A stretch of DNA of 6,627 bases from Acidobacteriota bacterium (GTDB taxonomy: Bacteria; Acidobacteriota; Terriglobia; Terriglobales; Acidobacteriaceae). Location: assembly GCA_021841795.1 (NCBI GenBank), contig JAKCDN010000175.1, positions 1 to 6,627 of the forward strand, written 5' to 3'. A program made the position numbers and the translations under genes. The first letter of the stretch is position 1. Each line of letters begins with the position of its first letter. Of the stretch, positions 1 to 6,514 are shown piece by piece. The notes under the pieces are model-generated. The model saw nothing but the letters and a program-made list of their open reading frames with translations, made no database searches and was not told where the DNA came from.

Positions 1-1093
1 TGCAAGCGCACCGGCGCAAGCGCCGCAGAGATTCATCGTAACCGCGTACGTCTTTCCGCGGGGCCGCAGTCTTAGCGCGGGCGAAATCGACGCAGGCGCG
101 GTATCGCGCATCAACTACGCCTTCGCCACCGTTCAGGATGGGCGCGTGGGCGGCGTGTCAGCGGCGGACGCACAGAATCTGGCGATGCTGACGGGATTGC
201 GCGCGCGGAATCCGTCACTGGCGGTGCTGATTTCAGTGGGCGGATGGCTTGGATCGGGCGGCTTCTCCGACGCGGCACTGACGGCGCAGTCCCGATCAGA
301 GTTCGCGGCCAGCGCGGTGGAGCTGCTGCGCCGCTACGATCTGGACGGTCTGGATGTGGATTGGGAGTATCCGGGCCTGCCGGGCGCGGGTCATGCCTTC
401 CGGGCGGAAGACGCGCAGAATTTCACATCGCTGATTGAGGAACTGCGCCGACGCTTCGACCGTGAGAAACGGCCGAACGACCGGCGGTGGCTGCTTACGA
501 TTGCAGCCGGAGCCTCGGACGAGTATCTGTCGCACGTCGAGATGAGCGAGGTGCAAGGCTATTTGGACGGGGTGAACCTGATGGCCTACGACTACACGAT
601 GCCCTCCGGCCATGGCGCGACCGGGCACAACGCGCCGCTGTTTGCGGAGCCGGGCGCACCCAGCCGGGATGCGGTGGACGGTTCGGTGCGCAGCTTTGAA
701 CGCGCGGGCGTGCCAGCCAGGAAGATTCTTCTGGGAGCGGCCTTGTATGGGCATGCGTGGGGCGACGTGGCGGATCGCAATCACGGACTTTTTCAGCCGG
801 GCAGATCGGCAGGCAAGGATTCGGTTCCGTACAGCGCGATCGAGCAGGAGATGCTCGGGCATGGCTTTACGCGCTACTGGGACGAAGCGGCCTCAGTTCC
901 CTATCTGTATAACGCCGGGACGCGGGAGTTTGTTGCGTACGACGATGCGGAGTCGCTCGGCGTCAAGAGCGATTACGTGAAGGCGCAGCAGCTGGGAGGA
1001 ATGATGCTGTGGGAATACCTGGACGATCCCTCGGGCGCGCTGCTGCACGCGATCGATCGCGCACTGATGCCGGCGCGCGGCGCGGGGCCATGA
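1..1093 (+). CDS. Secreted GH18 family chitinase-like glycoside hydrolase (5' end missing)
   Basis: The open frame runs from the first bases of the window (codons in phase from base 2) to the TGA at 1091-1093, giving 363 visible residues. No ATG, GTG or TTG precedes the in-frame GTG at 146, and the protein is clearly conserved upstream of that codon, so the true start lies outside the window. Visible residues 1-7 (ASAPAQA) look like the end of an export signal. The GH18 TIM-barrel signatures are in order: the SVGGW strand-3 motif (about residues 78-82), the catalytic DGLDVDWE motif (115-122, with Glu122 as proton donor, codon 365-367), the MAYDY strand-6 motif (194-198), GAALYGHAW, and a C-terminal MLWEY with the substrate-stacking Trp (about 337). 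GH18 enzymes cleave beta-1,4 GlcNAc linkages by substrate-assisted catalysis. All catalytic residues are present, so it is probably active on chitin or related GlcNAc polymers outside the cytoplasm. The exact substrate (chitin, peptidoglycan or an N-glycan) cannot be told. tdh follows 48 bases downstream. Confidence 0.92.
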   Translation, partial: ASAPAQAPQRFIVTAYVFPRGRSLSAGEIDAGAVSRINYAFATVQDGRVGGVSAADAQNLAMLTGLRARNPSLAVLISVGGWLGSGGFSDAALTAQSRSEFAASAVELLRRYDLDGLDVDWEYPGLPGAGHAFRAEDAQNFTSLIEELRRRFDREKRPNDRRWLLTIAAGASDEYLSHVEMSEVQGYLDGVNLMAYDYTMPSGHGATGHNAPLFAEPGAPSRDAVDGSVRSFERAGVPARKILLGAALYGHAWGDVADRNHGLFQPGRSAGKDSVPYSAIEQEMLGHGFTRYWDEAASVPYLYNAGTREFVAYDDAESLGVKSDYVKAQQLGGMMLWEYLDDPSGALLHAIDRALMPARGAGP

Positions 1094-1127
1094 AAGCCCC
1101 GGCAGCAGTTCGAGGATAATGACCCAT

Positions 1128-1133
1128 AAGGAG
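1128..1133 (+). promoter_or_regulatory. Ribosome binding site of tdh
   Basis: AAGGAG lies 8 bases before the ATG at 1142, a near-ideal Shine-Dalgarno sequence and spacing. It supports the tdh start, which also matches the N-terminus of E. coli Tdh residue for residue. Confidence 0.8.
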
Positions 1134-1141
1134 ACCGTGGA

Positions 1142-2176
1142 ATGAAAGCGTTGGTGAAGAGTAAAGCAGAGCGCGGGCTTTGGCTCGAAGAGATCGCGGA
1201 GCCGGAGATTGGCATTAACGACGTTCTGGTGCGAGTGCACTACACGGGCATTTGCGGCACCGATGTGCACATTTACGACTGGGACGAGTGGGCGCAGAAG
1301 ACGATCCCCGTGCCGATGGCGATTGGACACGAGTTTGTGGGCGAGGTGGTGGCGGTCGGGTCCAACGTAAACGACTTTTTTGCGGGCAACATCGTGAGCG
1401 GCGAAGGTCACGTGGTCTGCGGCCGCTGCCGCAATTGCCTGGCGGGACGGCGGCATCTTTGCGCGTCAACAAGGGGGGTGGGCGTTAATCGTCCGGGAGC
1501 CTTTGCGGAGTATATCGCGCTGCCGATGACGAACATCTGGAAGCACAGCCACAGCGTGCCGGAAGAGATTGCGGCGATCTTCGATCCCTTCGGCAACGCG
1601 GTACACACGGCGCTTTCGTTTCCAGTGCTGGGCGAGGATGTGCTGATCACGGGGGCCGGTCCGATCGGGATCATGGCAATTCCCGTGGTGAAGCATGCGG
1701 GCGCAAGACACGTGGTGGTCACGGATCTGAATCCGTTTCGGCTGGAGCTGGCGCGCAAGATGGGGGCGACGATCGCGATCAATCCGGCCGAGACGCCGCT
1801 TGGAGAGGTGCAGAAGAGCCTGGGCATGACGGAGGGGTTCGACGTGGGGCTGGAGATGTCGGGCAATCCGCAGGCGCTGCGCGAGATGATTACGAACATG
1901 AGCCACGGCGGGAAGATTGCGATTCTGGGCATTCCGGCCAAAGAGATGCAGATGGACTGGCGCCAGGTGATCTTCAACATGATTACGATCAAGGGCATCT
2001 ACGGGCGCGAGATGTACGAGACCTGGTACAAGATGACGGTGATGCTGGAATCGGGAGTGGACATTTCCGGGGTGATCACGCACCGCTTTCCGTGGAACGA
2101 ATACGAAGCGGCATTCGCGGCCGCACACTCGGGCAATGCCGGCAAGGTGATCATCGACTGGACGACGGTGCGATAG
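1142..2176 (+). CDS. tdh: L-threonine 3-dehydrogenase, zinc- and NAD-dependent
   Basis: This 344-residue medium-chain dehydrogenase oxidises L-threonine to 2-amino-3-ketobutyrate with NAD in the cytoplasm, the first step of threonine breakdown to glycine and acetyl-CoA. It aligns by eye almost without gaps with E. coli Tdh (341 residues). The catalytic zinc ligands are Cys38 (ICGTDVHIY) and His63-Glu64 (GHE). The structural zinc cysteines are 93, 96, 99 and 107. His90 (SGEGH), linked to threonine specificity in the E. coli enzyme, is kept. The Rossmann motif GAGPIG is at 171-176, and Asp195 at the end of the second strand indicates NAD rather than NADP. The family-typical runs [28 protein letters not shown] and KGIYGREM are present. 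One oddity is the usual GDR-V at 82-85, which reads GNIV, so Asp83 is Asn. The usual partner gene kbl (2-amino-3-ketobutyrate CoA ligase) is not next to it. It could be co-transcribed with the chitinase gene 48 bases upstream. Action on another secondary alcohol is possible but less likely. Confidence 0.95.
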   Translation: MKALVKSKAERGLWLEEIAEPEIGINDVLVRVHYTGICGTDVHIYDWDEWAQKTIPVPMAIGHEFVGEVVAVGSNVNDFFAGNIVSGEGHVVCGRCRNCLAGRRHLCASTRGVGVNRPGAFAEYIALPMTNIWKHSHSVPEEIAAIFDPFGNAVHTALSFPVLGEDVLITGAGPIGIMAIPVVKHAGARHVVVTDLNPFRLELARKMGATIAINPAETPLGEVQKSLGMTEGFDVGLEMSGNPQALREMITNMSHGGKIAILGIPAKEMQMDWRQVIFNMITIKGIYGREMYETWYKMTVMLESGVDISGVITHRFPWNEYEAAFAAAHSGNAGKVIIDWTTVR

Positions 2177-2185
2177 CGAGAAGGC

Positions 2186-2216
2186 GGGGCTGCCGCGAGC
2201 TTGAGGCGGCAGGCCC
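2186..2216. terminator. Hairpin between convergent genes, probable bidirectional terminator
   Basis: The arms GGGGCTGCCGC (2186-2196) and GCGGCAGGCCC (2206-2216) pair over 10 of 11 positions around a 9-base loop, with one G-G mismatch. The hairpin begins 9 bases after the tdh stop and lies just past the stop of the minus-strand BNR gene, filling most of the 49-base convergent gap. No T-run follows immediately. A run of five T lies at 2230-2234, inside the 3' end of the BNR gene and 13 bases beyond the stem on the plus strand. It may act as a terminator or as a 3'-end stabiliser for either transcript. Confidence 0.6.
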
Positions 2217-2225
2217 AGCCGGCGT

Positions 2226-3455
2226 CTACTTTTTCACGATCTGGCGCCGGCCGCCGAACTCGCCATCGGTCCCGCCCTGTTTGATCCAGTTCTCGCTGAT
2301 CGAGACCACTTTGATGGTTTGCCGGCGAAAGGTGAAGGCGACGAGGATCTCGCCGGTGCGGGTTTGCAGGATGCTGGGGTAGGAGTACTCCTCGCGGCCG
2401 GGATCTTTCGGGGACTGCTGAGCGCGTCCGTATCCCGTCCGGCCCCGCTCGATGTCACGCACATAGGGCCAGGTCTTGCCCCCGTCCAGCGAAAGCGCGA
2501 CCGAGAGGGGCTTGCGCAGGCCGCCGCCCGGCGAAGCATTGCTGGAGTTGTTAAAGGCCATGACGAGGTTGCCGTCGCGCAGGCGAAACGCCTGGATGGA
2601 GGAATCGTTGTTGGGCAGGATGGTGGGTTGAGCGGGGCTCCAGACGCATCCGCCGGTGGAGGCGCTGCTGTAGATGTAGTCGCCGACGCGGCTGCGGAAA
2701 AAGGCGAGCAGCCGGCCCGGCGCAAGCGTGACCACGCTGGGCTGGATTTTGCCTTCCGTGCCGGCCATGACGCATTCCTTCCAGGTAACGCCATGGTCGG
2801 AACTGATTTCGGTGGCGGAGTAATTGGTATGAGAGTCTTTGCCGATTCCGGCGCCGTTGGAGTAGTAAAGCGGCAGCAGCCAAGACCCATGGTCCAGAAT
2901 CACGACGGGGTGGCGGGTGAATGCGCCGGGCTTGTCGAAGAGAAGCGCGGGGCTGGTCCAGGTGGCGCCGTTATCCCGGGACACCAGGTGGAGAACGTGA
3001 GCGTTGGTCTCGCCGGCTCCGGCGTCTTGAGTGCTGTGATAGAGGTCGAGAGTGCCGTCAGGCTCCTGAAAGAGCACGGGATTCTGATAGGACAGGCCGT
3101 CATGGCGGTCAATGAGAACGGTGGGGCTCCAGTTGCGCGATCCATGAGGACGCCGCGAAAGCACAATCCCTACTCCGGAATTCCCTTCCCATGTGCCGGA
3201 AAACCATACGCAGAGAACATCGCCGTTCCGCAGTTCATACAGATTGGCGGCGTGGGAGCTGGGATACAGGATGGGCAGGTAGGTTTCGGAGGCGCGCAGT
3301 TGCGGGTTGTACCGCTCCACGCCGTTTGCGAGCTGCACAATGGCTGGATCGAGAAGCTGCTTCCCGGCAGCGGCATCCTGGGCGGACATGCGGGGTCCGG
3401 CCGCGAACAAGAGCACAAATAAAAGTCCACACCAGAGCCCGCGAAATCGGGTCAT
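2226..3455 (-). CDS. Secreted BNR/Asp-box protein of the sialidase (neuraminidase-like) superfamily
   Basis: This is a 409-residue protein. The frame stays open up to 3896, but the start is placed at the ATG of 3453-3455 because GGAGG lies 5 bases before it and a clean signal peptide follows: basic MTRFR, a hydrophobic stretch at about 7-20, and SAQ (24-26) as the likely cleavage site. The upstream extension is Arg/Pro-rich and unlike a protein domain. The body resembles the six-bladed propeller BNR_2 / predicted neuraminidase group (COG4692-like). It has NLYELRNGDVLCVWFSGTWEG (about 71-91), and three good Asp boxes (SxDxGxxW): 159-166 (SRDNGATW), 218-225 (SSDHGVTW) and 322-329 (SLDGGKTW). 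Blades near 100-109 and 265-272 have degenerate boxes. I do not see the classic N-terminal FRIP arginine motif of true sialidases, so sialic acid hydrolysis should not be assumed. It is probably an extracytoplasmic glycoside hydrolase or lyase, or a glycan-binding protein. The nearby rhamnose mutarotase raises the possibility of a deoxysugar-containing substrate. Confidence 0.82.
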   Translation of the reverse strand: MTRFRGLWCGLLFVLLFAAGPRMSAQDAAAGKQLLDPAIVQLANGVERYNPQLRASETYLPILYPSSHAANLYELRNGDVLCVWFSGTWEGNSGVGIVLSRRPHGSRNWSPTVLIDRHDGLSYQNPVLFQEPDGTLDLYHSTQDAGAGETNAHVLHLVSRDNGATWTSPALLFDKPGAFTRHPVVILDHGSWLLPLYYSNGAGIGKDSHTNYSATEISSDHGVTWKECVMAGTEGKIQPSVVTLAPGRLLAFFRSRVGDYIYSSASTGGCVWSPAQPTILPNNDSSIQAFRLRDGNLVMAFNNSSNASPGGGLRKPLSVALSLDGGKTWPYVRDIERGRTGYGRAQQSPKDPGREEYSYPSILQTRTGEILVAFTFRRQTIKVVSISENWIKQGGTDGEFGGRRQIVKK

Positions 3456-3460
3456 CGTTG

Positions 3461-3465
3461 CCTCC
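3461..3465 (-). promoter_or_regulatory. Ribosome binding site that fixes the BNR gene start
   Basis: On the minus strand GGAGG lies 5 bases before the ATG of 3453-3455. With the signal peptide right after that ATG, it decides against the 147-codon longer frame reaching 3896, which would also overlap the end of the upstream oxidoreductase gene. Confidence 0.75.
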
Positions 3466-3529
3466 ACATTCCGATCTTGCTTCAGTCTATGGGAGTCATT
3501 GAGAAAATTCCCGGCCGACCGAAGCCGAG

Positions 3530-3539
3530 ATTCCGGAAT
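3530..3539. promoter_or_regulatory. Perfect 10-base palindrome upstream of the BNR gene (possible operator)
   Basis: ATTCCGGAAT is self-complementary and lies about 75 bases before the BNR gene start, a plausible place for a regulator site. No second copy was seen in the divergent control region at 5038-5328, so a shared regulator is not supported. Confidence 0.2.
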
Positions 3540-3803
3540 GCGGACGGGGCGCGCACACGGAGAAGACCTGTGGCTCCAGCGCGTGCCCGCGGCCGGAGGG
3601 TAGCGCGGGTTTTGCCTGGCCCTGAGTGCGCAGCCGGTTGCGGCGTTTCGTCGGCAGCCGGCGCTTTGGGGGGGAACGAATCCAAAGAGGCCGCGTGGCC
3701 AGCCACATCCGCGGAGACGGCGGAGACCGAAATGGAGATCGGGCGGCCGAGCGGCCAGGAGCGCAGCCGCGGAATCAGCAGGAATCGCCGATGCGCGCGG
3801 CCG

Positions 3804-3821
3804 CGCTGCGAGCCGGCAGCG
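3804..3821 (-). terminator. Small hairpin directly after the oxidoreductase stop (weak terminator candidate)
   Basis: CGCTGC and GCAGCG pair perfectly around a 6-base loop, beginning one base past the TAA of the minus-strand oxidoreductase gene. No T-run follows, only GC-rich sequence, so intrinsic termination would be weak. It may be chance in GC-rich DNA. Confidence 0.25.
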
Positions 3822-3822
3822 A

Positions 3823-5037
3823 TTACTCTTCCAGTTTGACCCACGTGGCGCTGTTCTGGGCCTTGATGACCAGCTCCGCGGCGAGGAGAGCTTCATGCTG
3901 GTTCTGCGCTAGATGGGTGCGGTTGACGATGTCGGCGACAAACTGTGGCCCAAAGGGCAGCGGCATGGCGTTGCAGTCGATGTAGCGGGCCTGTTTGGCA
4001 TCGACGACGAAGAGGTTGTTGCCCTGGTGGCTGACGCCGACGTTGGTGTACTTGCGCACCTCCATGTACCCTTCCGTGCCGAGGATGAAGAGCCGGCCGT
4101 CTCCCCAGGTGCCGAGGCCATAGGGCGTGAACCAGTCGAGGCGGACGTAGCCGAGCCCGCGGTTGCCGCGCAGGACCATGTCGCCGAAGTCCTGAAACTG
4201 GGGATGGTCGGGATGGCGCACATTGGCGATCTGCGACTCCACCACCTCGGCCTCAGTCGATCCGGTGTAGAAGAGGAACTGGTCAACCTGATGGGAGCCG
4301 ATGTCGCAGAGAATGCCGCCGTACTGCTCAGGGTGCCAGAACCACTCCGGCCGGCCACCGCCGCCACCGGCGTCACCGGCGTGCTGAAAGATCTGATGCG
4401 GAGCGATGTTGACGGTCTGAACGACCTTGCCGATGGCGCCCTGCTTGACCAGAACCCCGGCGTATACGGCGGCTTTCACCTCAAGCAATTCACTGTAGAG
4501 GATGGCATAGATACGCTTGGTTTCCTTGATGGTCGCGCGAATTTCGGCAAGCTGTTCGAGGGTTGTGATGCCGGGCTTGTCGCTGAGGACGTCCTTGCCG
4601 TCCTTCATGGCACGGACGGCAATGCCGGCGCGCTCGCTGGCGATCTGCGAAGTGAGCACAAGCTGTATGGAAGGATCTTCGAGAATCTCGTCCTGGGTTT
4701 TAACGATCTTGACATTGGGGAAGCGCTTGCGAAACACGGCCAGCTTGTCTTCTTCGCCGCCCCAGGCGGCCACCAGTTCGCCGCCTCCGCGGGTGATGGC
4801 GCCGATCATGCCGTAGATGTGATCGTGGCTCATGCCGCAGACGCCAAACTTGATGTGGTATTTGGGCGCCTCATCGGCCTGGGCGGGAATGACGGCATCT
4901 TCCACGACGCGCCCAACCCCTCCACCGAACGCCATCGCGCTTTCGGGCAGGCCAGCGATGATCGCCGCCGATCCCAGCGATCCCACCAGTCCCGCCTGCT
5001 TTAAAAACTCTCTCCGCTGCGTAAAACCTGTCCTCAT
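3823..5037 (-). CDS. Tat-exported Gfo/Idh/MocA family NAD(P)-dependent oxidoreductase
   Basis: The 404-residue protein starts at the ATG of 5035-5037, preceded by GAGGGAG at a 6-base distance. The longer frame to 5172 is rejected because its first codon lies inside the likely promoter. The N-terminus is a twin-arginine signal: TQRREFLK at 6-13, a hydrophobic stretch to about 30, and an AMA cleavage site at about 34-36. The Rossmann domain begins near 62 (IKFGVCGMSHDH); its glycine loop is GVCGMS-H, lacking the last Gly of GxGxxG. The usual EKP motif is DKP (153-155), with Lys154 kept. The C-terminal domain holds GGILCDIGSHQVD at 240-252, with the family's Asp245 and catalytic-type His249. Members oxidise or reduce sugars, sugar acids or inositols, or process glycosides by transient oxidation, with tightly held NAD(P). 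Exported members are common in Acidobacteriota and Planctomycetota, and Tat export implies folding with cofactor in the cytoplasm. The substrate is unknown. It is transcribed divergently from the URO-D-like/mutarotase pair, suggesting the same sugar pathway. Confidence 0.9.
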   Translation of the reverse strand: MRTGFTQRREFLKQAGLVGSLGSAAIIAGLPESAMAFGGGVGRVVEDAVIPAQADEAPKYHIKFGVCGMSHDHIYGMIGAITRGGGELVAAWGGEEDKLAVFRKRFPNVKIVKTQDEILEDPSIQLVLTSQIASERAGIAVRAMKDGKDVLSDKPGITTLEQLAEIRATIKETKRIYAILYSELLEVKAAVYAGVLVKQGAIGKVVQTVNIAPHQIFQHAGDAGGGGGRPEWFWHPEQYGGILCDIGSHQVDQFLFYTGSTEAEVVESQIANVRHPDHPQFQDFGDMVLRGNRGLGYVRLDWFTPYGLGTWGDGRLFILGTEGYMEVRKYTNVGVSHQGNNLFVVDAKQARYIDCNAMPLPFGPQFVADIVNRTHLAQNQHEALLAAELVIKAQNSATWVKLEE

Positions 5038-5043
5038 CAGTTT

Positions 5044-5050
5044 CTCCCTC
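5044..5050 (-). promoter_or_regulatory. Ribosome binding site that fixes the oxidoreductase start
   Basis: Read on the minus strand, GAGGGAG stands 6 bases before the ATG of 5035-5037. It places the start directly before the Tat signal and argues against the 45-codon upstream extension. Confidence 0.7.
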
Positions 5051-5167
5051 TCCCTTGCTCGTGATACGAATCCGCCACCTTCCGAGCGGAATTGCTCGTG
5101 CCGCACCGGCCGGGAGCGCGTTCCGCAATTTGGACCACGGCCGCCCCGGCTTTCGCAATGCACATTG

Positions 5168-5197
5168 ATCATAACCGCCTTTGCTTCGAGACGTGAA
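5168..5197 (-). promoter_or_regulatory. Probable sigma-70-type promoter of the oxidoreductase gene
   Basis: On the minus strand TTCACG (5197-5192, four of six matches to TTGACA) and TATGAT (5173-5168, five of six to TATAAT) are separated by 18 bases. Transcription would begin near 5161, giving a leader of roughly 120 bases before the start at 5037. The alternative upstream ATG at 5172 falls within the -10 element. Confidence 0.5.
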
Positions 5198-5313
5198 TTT
5201 ATCCTGTGCCTCCCGCTCTTGCGGAGCTATAGTGTTGGGATTCAACGAGAGGCTGCGCATCCATCGCGGGCAGAAGCGGAGGGGGATTCCGCGCCGCTGC
5301 GCGATGGCTGAGC

Positions 5314-5319
5314 AGGAAA
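5314..5319 (+). promoter_or_regulatory. Ribosome binding site of the URO-D-like gene
   Basis: AGGAAA lies 9 bases before the ATG at 5329, an acceptable though not strong Shine-Dalgarno sequence. It favours this start over the in-frame Met14, which would still leave the conserved N-terminal family motif mostly intact. Confidence 0.5.
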
Positions 5320-5328
5320 GACGGGACG

Positions 5329-6498
5329 ATGGAAAGAACAGCGAACTGCCGGGCCAAGCTCGAACGCATGAACAGCGCGCTGCGGCACAAGGAGCCGGAC
5401 CGCGTGCCGATCAGCGATTTTTTCTGGGGCGGGTTTCTGGATCGCTGGCGCCGCGAGCTGGACCTGCCAGCGGGCACCGATATCTACCGGTATTACGATC
5501 TCGACTGGCGGGTTGTGGCGCCGAATATGGACCCGCACATCCGGCCGTTCGAGATTCTGCGGAACGATGAGACGGAGGTTACGGTGCACACCGGTTTCGG
5601 GGCCACGATCCGCAAAAGATTCGATCTGCCGATGCCGGCATTTGTCGCATTCGACACCGACACGATCGAGAAGATGGAGGCGTTCGCGTTCGACGATCCC
5701 TTTGACGAACGCCGGTACTTGCGCGCGGGCGACGACCAGATCAACGGCGTGGGGGACGGCTTCGAACGGAACCTGGCGCCGTTTGTGGACCGCGTGGCGG
5801 CTGAGTATGCGGATTTTCCCGTTTACGGCGGCGTGTGCGAGGCGCACGAGATGATCTGGCGGATCATCGGCACGGAAAACGTGATGATGTGGATGGCGGA
5901 ATACCCCGATGCGATCGCGCGCTTTGTCGCGCGGCTGCACGCGTTCAACCTGGGCATCGTACGGGCGCAGATCCAGGCCGCGCAGGGGCGGCTGGCGGGG
6001 ATGATTATCTGGGGCGATGTGGCCTACAAGAAAGGCATGCTTTTTTCGCCGGCGTTCTGGCGGCAGCACTTCAAGCCCGGCGTGAAGGCGATGATCGACG
6101 AGTGCCACAGCCACGGGCTGCCCGTGATCTATCACGGCTGCGGCAACGTCAACCGCATCTTTGAGGACTTTATCGAGATCGGCGTGGATGCCTACAATCC
6201 GCTCGAGTACAAGGCGGGGCTGGACGCAGTCGAACTGCGGCGCCGGCTGGGACACCGGCTGGGCTTTTGCGGGAATATGGACGTGCAACTGTGGGCCGCG
6301 GGCAGCCAGGCGGAGTTGCGGGCGGCGGTGCTGACCAAGCTGAACGCCGCGAAGGGCGGAGGATTCATCTTTCAGTCAGACCACTCGGTGCCCTCGAATG
6401 TTTCCGGAGAGAACTACGATTATGTGGTGAAGCTGGTGCGCGAGCATGGCGTCTATCCGCTGCGTCTCGGCGAGTTCGACCTGCACGATGTGCAGTGA
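5329..6498 (+). CDS. Uroporphyrinogen decarboxylase (URO-D) superfamily protein, methyltransferase-like, substrate unknown
   Basis: The 389-residue soluble protein carries the superfamily's N-terminal signature ERMNSALRHKEPDRVPI at about 12-28 and its C-terminal signature SDHSVPSNVS followed by ENYDYVV at about 350-367. Between them is a TIM-barrel-type sequence. HGCGN at 269-273 and CGN at 314-316 give His269, Cys271 and Cys314, the HxC...C pattern that binds zinc in cobamide-dependent methyltransferases such as MtaA/MtbA. True HemE enzymes lack this motif and are shorter, near 350 residues, so haem synthesis is unlikely. The family precedent is zinc activation of a thiol or methyl transfer from a corrinoid. 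No corrinoid protein or reactivase is seen here. The gene leads a plus-strand unit: 16 bases after its TGA comes an L-rhamnose mutarotase gene, suggesting a role in deoxysugar catabolism. Such URO-D paralogues are frequent near sugar genes in several catabolically rich phyla, with no settled function that I know of. Confidence 0.85.
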   Translation: MERTANCRAKLERMNSALRHKEPDRVPISDFFWGGFLDRWRRELDLPAGTDIYRYYDLDWRVVAPNMDPHIRPFEILRNDETEVTVHTGFGATIRKRFDLPMPAFVAFDTDTIEKMEAFAFDDPFDERRYLRAGDDQINGVGDGFERNLAPFVDRVAAEYADFPVYGGVCEAHEMIWRIIGTENVMMWMAEYPDAIARFVARLHAFNLGIVRAQIQAAQGRLAGMIIWGDVAYKKGMLFSPAFWRQHFKPGVKAMIDECHSHGLPVIYHGCGNVNRIFEDFIEIGVDAYNPLEYKAGLDAVELRRRLGHRLGFCGNMDVQLWAAGSQAELRAAVLTKLNAAKGGGFIFQSDHSVPSNVSGENYDYVVKLVREHGVYPLRLGEFDLHDVQ

Positions 6499-6514
6499 TT
6501 TCCCCAGAGGTTCT

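Larger units (their letters stand above)
3456..3822. other. 367-base GC-rich intergenic region, no convincing gene
   Basis: This gap separates two minus-strand genes. Several open frames cross it on both strands, but their translations are Arg/Pro/Ala-rich, lack recognisable motifs, and none has a good start and ribosome site. Structure visible: a 6-bp stem at 3804-3821 directly behind the oxidoreductase stop, a 12-base palindrome GCGCGGCCGCGC at 3795-3806, a 10-base palindrome ATTCCGGAAT at 3530-3539, and a short AT-richer stretch at about 3481-3510 close to the BNR gene. The region probably contains the end of the oxidoreductase transcript and the promoter of the BNR gene. I could not pick out a convincing -35/-10 pair. 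Confidence 0.5.
5038..5328. promoter_or_regulatory. Divergent control region between the oxidoreductase and URO-D-like genes
   Basis: These 291 bases separate two outward-facing start codons and should hold both promoters. The middle part, about 5160-5235, is more AT-rich than the coding DNA around it. The best promoter match faces the oxidoreductase (5168-5197). For the plus strand the only tolerable -10 is TATAGT at 5228-5233, without a good -35. A 9-base direct repeat, TTGCTCGTG, occurs at 5055-5063 and 5092-5100, and TGATCA, a perfect 6-base palindrome, at 5166-5171 overlaps the minus-strand -10. No riboswitch fold was recognised. A regulator acting on both directions is plausible, but no regulator gene lies in the window. 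Confidence 0.5.

Noticed and set aside
146..1093. Taking the GTG at 146 as the chitinase start
   Set aside because: The frame is open to the window edge, and the residues before it form the first strand and helix of the GH18 barrel, so the GTG is internal.
2319..3422. Long plus-strand open frame (367 codons) opposite the BNR gene
   Set aside because: It is antisense to a gene with clear Asp boxes and a signal peptide. Its Gly/Ala/Val/Arg-rich translation has no recognisable motif. Long antisense frames are expected in high-GC DNA.
3482..3844. 120-codon minus-strand frame in the gap between the oxidoreductase and BNR genes
   Set aside because: It starts inside the oxidoreductase gene without a clear ribosome site, has low-complexity Arg/Pro/Ala composition, and competes with equally long frames on the other strand.
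3456..3896. 147-codon N-terminal extension of the BNR protein
   Set aside because: It is Arg/Pro/Ala-rich without domain character, overlaps the oxidoreductase 3' end, and sits before a start that has GGAGG and a proper signal peptide.
3913..5004. Long plus-strand open frame (363 codons) opposite the oxidoreductase gene
   Set aside because: It mirrors the codons of a well-supported Gfo/Idh/MocA gene, has no family motif, and has no good ribosome site.
5038..5172. 45-codon N-terminal extension of the oxidoreductase
   Set aside because: It would bury the twin-arginine signal inside the protein, and its ATG overlaps the predicted -10 element. The ATG at 5035-5037 has its own good ribosome site.
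5242..6288. Long minus-strand open frame (348 codons) opposite the URO-D-like gene
   Set aside because: The translation is His/Arg/Pro/Val-rich and motif-free, typical of the reverse reading of a high-GC gene. The plus-strand protein carries both URO-D signatures.
5329..6498. Annotation as HemE, uroporphyrinogen decarboxylase of haem synthesis
   Set aside because: The HxC...C zinc-type motif, greater length and sugar-gene context fit the methyltransferase-like side of the superfamily, not HemE.
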